DNA from: Crocodylus rhombifer
Lineage: Eukaryota; Chordata; Crocodylia; Crocodylidae
Direction of reading: 5' to 3'
Length of the DNA: 64,000 bases
Assembly (NCBI GenBank): GCA_038503035.1
Contig: JAVSML010001090.1
Location: 1 to 64,000, forward strand
The notes below the pieces were generated by a model. The model was not told where the DNA came from. It saw only the letters and a list, made by a program, of their open reading frames with translations, and ran no database searches. This document shows positions 58,190 to 64,000 of the stretch, one piece after another. Made by a program: the position numbers and the translations under genes. Every line of letters begins with the position of its first letter. The first letter of the stretch is position 1.

Positions 58190-58575
58190 CCATGCAGAAG
58201 TGGGAGGGGGGGATGTTATTTAGCCTAGAGAAGAGAAGACTGAGGTGGAATTTGATAGCAGTCTTCAACTACCTGAAGGGTGGTTCCAAAGAGGATAGAG
58301 TTAGACTGTTATCAGTGGTGACAGATGACAGAACAAGGAGCACTAGTCTCAAGCTGAAACAAGGGAAATTTAGATTGGATACTAGGAAAAACTCTCTCAT
58401 AAGCAGGGTTGTAAAGCACTGGAGCAGGTTACCCAGAGAGGCTGTGAAATCTCCATGCTTGGAGGTTTTTAAGACCCGGCTTACAAAGCTGTGGCTAGGA
58501 TGATCTAGTCAGGGATGGTCCTGCTTTGAGCAGGGGGTTGGATTGGGTGACCTCATGAGCTCTGTTGCAACTCAA
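58190..58575 (+). mobile_element. CR1-type LINE fragment, different subfamily
   Basis: The + frame gives [39 protein letters not shown] and [20 protein letters not shown], the C-terminal domain of a CR1-group LINE. The 3' end (GATCTAGTCAGGGATGGTCC, then GGGTTGGATTGGGTGACCTC) differs clearly from the other copies. It abuts an inverted endonuclease fragment. Confidence 0.85.
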
Positions 58576-58587
58576 ATTTTCTATGTT

Positions 58588-58740
58588 TCTCTGAGTCTTT
58601 TACATAAAGCACAATTCCTCCTCCTCTTCTCCCCTGCTTGTACCTCCTGAACAGTTTGTATCCATCCATGACAATACTCCAGTCTTGCAAGCTATCCCAC
58701 CAAGTCTCTGTTATTCCAATCATATCGTACTTCCAGTCAA
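58588..58740 (-). mobile_element. CR1-type endonuclease fragment, inverted
   Basis: On the minus strand it encodes YDMIGITETWWDSLQDWS and GGGIVLYVKDSEKH, the endonuclease region with catalytic Glu. It is joined directly to the + strand RT segment that follows, in the form produced by twin-priming 5' inversion. It could equally be an independent insertion. Confidence 0.8.
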
Positions 58741-60150
58741 AGACTGATGTGGTTCCCATCTTCAAAAAAGGGAGGAAGGAGGACCCAAGTAACTATAGGC
58801 CAGTTAGTCTTACCTCGATCCTGGGTAAGCTTTTTGAGAGAATTATTCTGGCACATGTCCACGAGCAGCCAGCAAGGGAGATTATGCTTAGGGGCAACCA
58901 ACACGGGTTCGTTAGAGGCAGGTCCTGTCAGACCAACCTGGTGGCCTTCTATGACCAGGTCACCAAATCCTTAGATGCAGGGGTAACAGTGGACATAGTC
59001 TTTCTGGACTTTTGGAAGGCCTTCGACACTGTCTCTCACCCCGTCCTCATTAAAAAACTGGGGGACTGTGGTGTTGACACCAGCACAGTCAAATGGGTCT
59101 CCAACTGGCTGGAGGGCCACGAGAGTGGTAGTGGATGGGTCATTTTCAAGCTGGAGGGATGTGGCCAGTAGTGTTCCACAGGGCTCAGTCCTCGGGCCCG
59201 CACTGTTCAACATCTTCATCAGTGATTTGGACGAGGGGGTAAAAAGCACCCTGTTCAAATTTGCTGATGACACTAAGATGTGGGAGGATGCGGGCATGCC
59301 AGAAGGAAGGAATAGGCTACAATCAGACCTAGACAGGTTACAAGGGTCGGCAGATGAGAATCGGATGGGATTCAACACTGACAAGTGCAAGGTGATGATC
59401 TGGTGAGGAAGAACCAGCACCATACTTACAGGCTTGGGAACTCCTTTCTCGTCAGTGCAGAGGCAGAAAAGGATCTTGGAGTCATCATTGATGCCAAGAT
59501 GAACATGGGCAGGCAGTGTGGGGATGCAGTCAGGAAAGCCAACTGTACCTTGTCATGCATCCACAGATGCATCTCAAGCAAGTCCAAGGAGGTGATACTC
59601 CCCCTCTATGTGGCACTGGTCAGGCCGCAGCTGGAGTACTGCATCCAGTTCTGGGCACCACACTTCAAGAGGGATGTGGAGAACATGGAGAGGGTCCAGA
59701 GAAGGGCCACTCGCATGATCAGGGGGCAGCAGGGCAGGCCCTATGAGGAGAGCCTAAGGGACCTGAACCTATTCAGCCTCCACAAGAGAAGGCTGAGGGG
59801 GGATCTAGTGGCCTGTTACAAACTAGTCAGAGGGGACCAGCAGGCACTGGGGGAGTCCTTGTTCCCTCGAGCACTACCAGGAGTGACTAGAAATAACGGT
59901 CACAAGCTGGCAGAGAGTAAATTCAGATTAGACATCAGGAGGTGCTACTTCACAGAGTGATTAGGATCTGGAACCAACTTCCAAGTGAAGTGGTGCTGGC
60001 TCTTACCTTGGGGGTCTTTAAGACAAGGCTACACAATCACCTTGCTGGGGTCGTTTGACCCCAGTACTCTTTCCTACCATGGCAGGGGGTCGGATTTGAT
60101 GATCTGCTCAGGTCCCTTCTGACCCTACTAACTATGAAACTATGAAAGTC
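58738..60150 (+). mobile_element. CR1 LINE, 5'-truncated, RT to 3' end
   Basis: ORF2 sequence from DVVPIFKKGRKEDPSNYRPV, through the active site FADD at 59260-59271 and C-terminal YCIQFWAPHFKRDVENMERV, with frame changes near 59120-59170 and 59385-59405. It has a terminal break at YFTE (59960). The 3' end carries GGCAGGGGGTCGGATTTGAT and AACTATGAAACTATGAAAG short repeats. Confidence 0.9.
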
Positions 60151-60833
60151 CTCTATTTTTGTTTTGTTTAGGAAAGTTCTTATGTACAGGTTTCATGTTT
60201 GTCTTAGGAGGCATCCTGAAATAGGGATAGACTTGAAGATGTGCTTGAGTGAGTTCCTGATTAGGACCTTAACAGCGTTGAAAATATTCTTTAATTTGAG
60301 GTATAAATGCTGTCCTGCATTGGAATCTGATAGTTTTCCATCCACAACCCCACTGCCTATTGATACCACAGTATATGCGTATGGATAGAAGTGAAAAAGG
60401 CTCTCTTCTGAACCCCATGTGTATTTAGAATTAAGTGCTTTAATTAAGGGACATGTTCTGCCATGTTTACCTGCAATGAATAAGTGGTGCCATGCTTCCC
60501 AAAATGACTCATTGAAATCAGGGGGATTACTTATGGAATATATATTATTCAGTGGAGGGGAGGCTGATAAAATCTGGCTCTCAACACTAACGTCAAGCAT
60601 CATAAAGGTTTGGCTTCATTAGATATGCTTCCTGTAGACACTTCCTTTCCTTTTCTGTTTCATGTTCTTGTGACAAATTATTTAGCAAAGTTCACAGATT
60701 CGTTGGTCTGACAGGCTGTGTTGTCAGTTGTTCTGTTAGTACAAGAATTTGTTTTTGATATATTATACCATAATTTCAGCTCTTGTAAACTAGGCATATA
60801 GATACCATTAAAAATGTTAACCTCATCTAATTT
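60151..60833. other. Spacer, nothing recognised
   Basis: AT-rich, no supported feature. Confidence 0.5.
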
Positions 60834-61068
60834 TATCAGTTAAATGGTTAACCAATAACACAGCAGCTTGGATGTGGCTACTGTTGGGATCCACTCTCTG
60901 GGGCCTTTGACAGGCAGGTGAGGACATAGTGGCAAGCTCCACCAGACAACATAGCCCAATGAAGCTGGGGGCAGTAGCAGCAGGGGAGAGGCTTCCCCAG
61001 CCCACTGCAGCCTCTGGTGTGCTAGGTAGACAGCACCTATGAATGAGCAGTTAATTGCTTAACTGATG
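60834..61068. mobile_element. MITE with GTTAA-rich inverted ends
   Basis: ATCAGTTAAATGGTTAACCA on the left and, inverted, ATCAGTTAAGCAATTAACTG on the right form imperfect terminal repeats around a GC-rich 190-bp interior. Such GGTTAA ends resemble a hAT-type family; the class call is inference. Confidence 0.6.
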
Positions 61069-61173
61069 GGTCAGTAGACCTCCTGCTGTTTTCCTTTTTG
61101 ACCTCATAAGCTATAGGTACTAGACCCTCCACTTTGTACAAAGTCTGTTATGTATTAGACAAAACTTGCTGCT

Positions 61174-61685
61174 TGGGTGACAAGAGGTTTTAGGATTGAT
61201 TACATGAAACCTGATATTTCCTCAGTGTGGGTTCCATAGTTGGATATGATAGGTATACCAGGATTCCCTTGTCTGTGGGTTTTAGGGAGCATGTAAATAA
61301 GTCCCTGGATTGTGTAGTGAGAGAATCAAGTTTTGTAGTTTTTCTTCTAGTTTCTGATGGAAATGGTTTGATCATAGTTTTGATTTCCAAGGTGAAAAGG
61401 GGAGTAGGATCATCTGCTAGTTTTTTAGTAAATAGTGTCAGAGAGCTGTCTGTTGGCTTCTTTTATGTAGCCTTCATGGTTAAGGATAACTATAGCTCCT
61501 CCTTTATCCACTGATTTTATTACTATTTGGTGTTTAGATCTTAGGGATTCTATGGCCCTTCTTTCTGAGCGGGAGATGGTTCCCGTGTTTGTTAAATCTA
61601 CAGACCTATCTTAATCCAACCATAGAACCTTCATTGAGGAAATATAAGGTTTCATTGAATCTATCCTAAAACCTCTTGTCACCCA
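61174..61685 (-). mobile_element. Penelope-like RT fragment with 70-bp fold-back arms
   Basis: The minus strand encodes RSKHQIVIKSVDKGGAIVIL then EGYIKEANRQLSDTIY, a Penelope-like RT N-terminal signature (K.ADKGGAIVV). A 70-bp segment at 61174-61243 is present again inverted at 61616-61685 with about 9 mismatches, so the fragment can fold into a long hairpin with a 372-bp loop. Confidence 0.8.
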
Positions 61686-61954
61686 GACTAGGGACAAACA
61701 TTATACATAAACTGTTTTAAGTGGTCAGAAACTAGTTTAAACCTGTAACAGAACATAAGTTCAGGGCACATAAACCAGTTTCAAAATGGCTGAAATTGGC
61801 TTAAGATAAACCTGGTTAAATATAGTATCAGACTTAACTGATTTGGGTCAAACTGGTTTATGCAATGTCTGTCTCAGACCCCTTCCTGGTTTAAGTTTAC
61901 ATCAGAGTCCCCCAGCAACCCAGCTGTTTTGCAGCCAGGAAAAGCACAGAATAT

Positions 61955-62118
61955 CTGCAGATGCTTCCTCAGCCTCAGGTAGGGTGTTTGTGCCTGAAAG
62001 CTTGCAAAGAAGAATTTTCCAAGTATTTGATTTGGTCTAATAAAAGATATCAGATTTAACCAAAAAACTTTCTCTGCGTATATCCTTAGACCAATATGGC
62101 TACAACCTATACCCCATT
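61955..62118 (+). mobile_element. PLE 3' tail
   Basis: It has CAGCCTCAGGTAGGGTGTTTG, TTGGTCTAATAAAAGATATC and the terminal block AGACCAATATGGCTACAACC, the same tail as at 7050-7178. It lies in plus sense next to the minus-sense RT fragment. Confidence 0.75.
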
Positions 62119-64000
62119 ACCGGTATAAATATACTTATCATTTAAATATTTAACCTTTCACATCCCTATTGTAAACTACCATAGATCTACGGATGTTAGC
62201 AGAGCTATGTAAATATTTACTAGCCAGGAATCTGGTTCATAATCACCTTATTGTGCCTCTTTTACACATCATGCTGGTTATGACAGGAGGTGAAAAAGAG
62301 AGAAAACCATAAGATTCTTTTTTCACTTTGTGTGTCTTTAATGAGTTGCTGCATATGTGCTGAGTCAAGCCTATGTGTTTTTTCATCTTTCAACTCAGTG
62401 AAGATAAAGTGTACATTAGTTGAAGAGGGGGAGGGGAAAATGGTCTGAAATGCTGAACTTGCTTTTGCTATAAGTAGAACCAATTACTTTTCTGGCTGCC
62501 ACAAGCATGTAACAGGTATCTTACTCTACAGCAACTGTTATAGTATAGGCACTAGCTGTTCTTCCTTGAAAGTTTTAGTTACCTGTGGCAATGTCATTTC
62601 TGGGTTATAAATGAGACCTACTAACCAGGATAGTGCCAGAAATCATGCTACTTGCTTAAAGTATACAAGAATCTCAATTTACTGTAAATTCTGTTCAAAT
62701 GAATGATGTAAAATGTGTGGGTGGCAGGTGGTAAATATCTTTTAAAATACATTGTTTGCTTCACAGCAAGAAGCAAGTTACCATTGAAAATTAATTTCCT
62801 TGGATGCTTATTAGAAACAATCAAACAAATAAATTTATCAAGCAAATAAATATTAGAAAAATGCTTTTGAGGGATTTATTTAGTTTGTAAGGGTTCATAC
62901 CAAGTGGCTGGTAGGTTGAAGAATGAAGCAGAAAAAGAAGGAAGTGGGGCAGAGGGAGAGAAAAAGTTAAAGGAAAAGACTAAAAGAAAAGACTTATGGC
63001 CTTGTTACATGGTAAGTTTAGGAAGCTTCTTAAGCACTTAACTCCTGGACTGGCTGCATGTTAACACCTTTTAAATGGATTAAAGCACTCATTATTCAAT
63101 TTAGTTACACCACTCTAGGGCAGGATTATCTCCAGTCTGCCTAATTTTATTCCCATTTCATTACTCCATGACCACTCCTCACAGCTATTCTGCCCAAGTT
63201 GAAGTCTTCCAGTATCCCAGAATGCTGTGAGGGGCTTATCTATTTTTCCTTTGGAGCTCAGGTGGCACCTGCCACCCCTTGCCCCAGCCTGGCGAGTGCA
63301 GCCTGGGGTGGCTGGCACCACTTGAGCTCCGGAGAAAAGGGAATTGGGCTCCTTGGAGCTCACAGCAAGTGAGCTCCAGGACTGTAGCTCTGGACCTCTT
63401 TGGTCTTGCTGAAATTGACATACTGGCTCCTCATTGCTTTCAGTGCAGAGCTGCTGCAGTTTGATGAAATCAGAGAGCCCCAGGAAGCAGCTTCATATTG
63501 TAGAGATGGGGCAGCTGTATGCTGAGAGTAGGCCAAAGCTTAAGCCCAACAGCTCTCCTGTCATGGCAGAGCCACTTTGTCCATTTCAGTGAGACTAGAA
63601 TGCCCCATGAAAGCTGTTTTCCCAGATCTCTCAGCTCTTGCTGCAACTGACATGGTGGTAGGCCCACTCCTTGCCTGGTGGAAGCAGTGAGTGGGTCCTA
63701 CTTCTAGTACTGCCCCTGCTCACCAAGCTTCTAGTGGCAAGTCACAGCTATACAGGTGCCAGTCAGAGCAGGATTTTCACCTTACTTTGTGATTGCTCTA
63801 CTAAACCAAACAAAATTAAGCTGATTGACATTTGTTCAGCTTACAGCGTAACATTTAAATAGACCCTCGGTCGTCAAGTGAAATTCTTGTAAAATTAGAA
63901 CAGCCATGAGAGATGCCTGTTTATAATGATTAACATCTTCAAAAATATTTTGTTAATTAGATACCTACTGGCTTAGCAAATGCCAGCTTGCATTGTTTCC
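62119..64000. other. Intergenic, nothing recognised
   Basis: The last 1.9 kb shows no coherent frame, RNA gene or repeat terminus. A GC-richer patch lies at about 63240-63760. Confidence 0.5.

Overview
The window is vertebrate genomic DNA, mostly AT-rich and non-coding. No intact host gene, exon series, tRNA or rRNA gene could be supported on either strand. The repeat content points to a sauropsid: CR1 LINEs with an esterase-type ORF1, Penelope-like elements (PLEs) with a GIY-YIG domain, old Ty3/gypsy copies, and many short hAT- and Tigger-like non-autonomous DNA transposons. The CR1 3' end and the transposon mix fit a crocodilian best, a turtle next; this is inference from family resemblance only.

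Region by region. 1-1540: GT run and an unidentified, broken coding-like stretch. 1545-7180: a nested locus in which a near full-length CR1 (1918-6370, + strand) sits inside a minus-strand PLE (GIY-YIG part 6371-6772, C-terminal part and 3' tail 1915-1545), with an inverted copy of the PLE 3' part at 6773-7178. 7199-7486: a two-unit 144-bp tandem repeat. 8-17 kb: MITEs whose ends read roughly TGGGYGCRTCTACA, three of them back to back (13436-16799), one containing a Tigger-like insertion, plus a Ty3/gypsy RNase H fossil at 12110-12570 and palindromic PLE tails at 17090-17790. 18-24 kb: a hairpin repeat, an assembly gap with duplicated flanks (19997-20100), a hAT-like element with a target-site duplication (21647-22236), and a minisatellite (22596-23045). 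24-35 kb: dispersed repeats, a probable solo LTR (28723-29250) and microsatellites.

37-41.7 kb holds a nearly complete but dead Ty3/gypsy retrotransposon with LTRs, gag, protease, reverse transcriptase, RNase H and integrase remnants. 42-57 kb is mainly unique sequence with short DNA transposons and CR1 fragments. 58.2-60.15 kb is a CR1 cluster that includes an inverted endonuclease piece joined to a forward reverse-transcriptase piece. 60.8-62.1 kb holds a MITE and a PLE reverse-transcriptase fragment folded into a 70-bp inverted repeat.

Nothing here works as an operon or pathway. The coding content consists of retroelement remnants, each carrying stops or frameshifts. The most interesting architecture is the repeated inverted (fold-back) organisation of PLE copies at three separate loci, the CR1-in-PLE nesting, and the chain of related MITEs.
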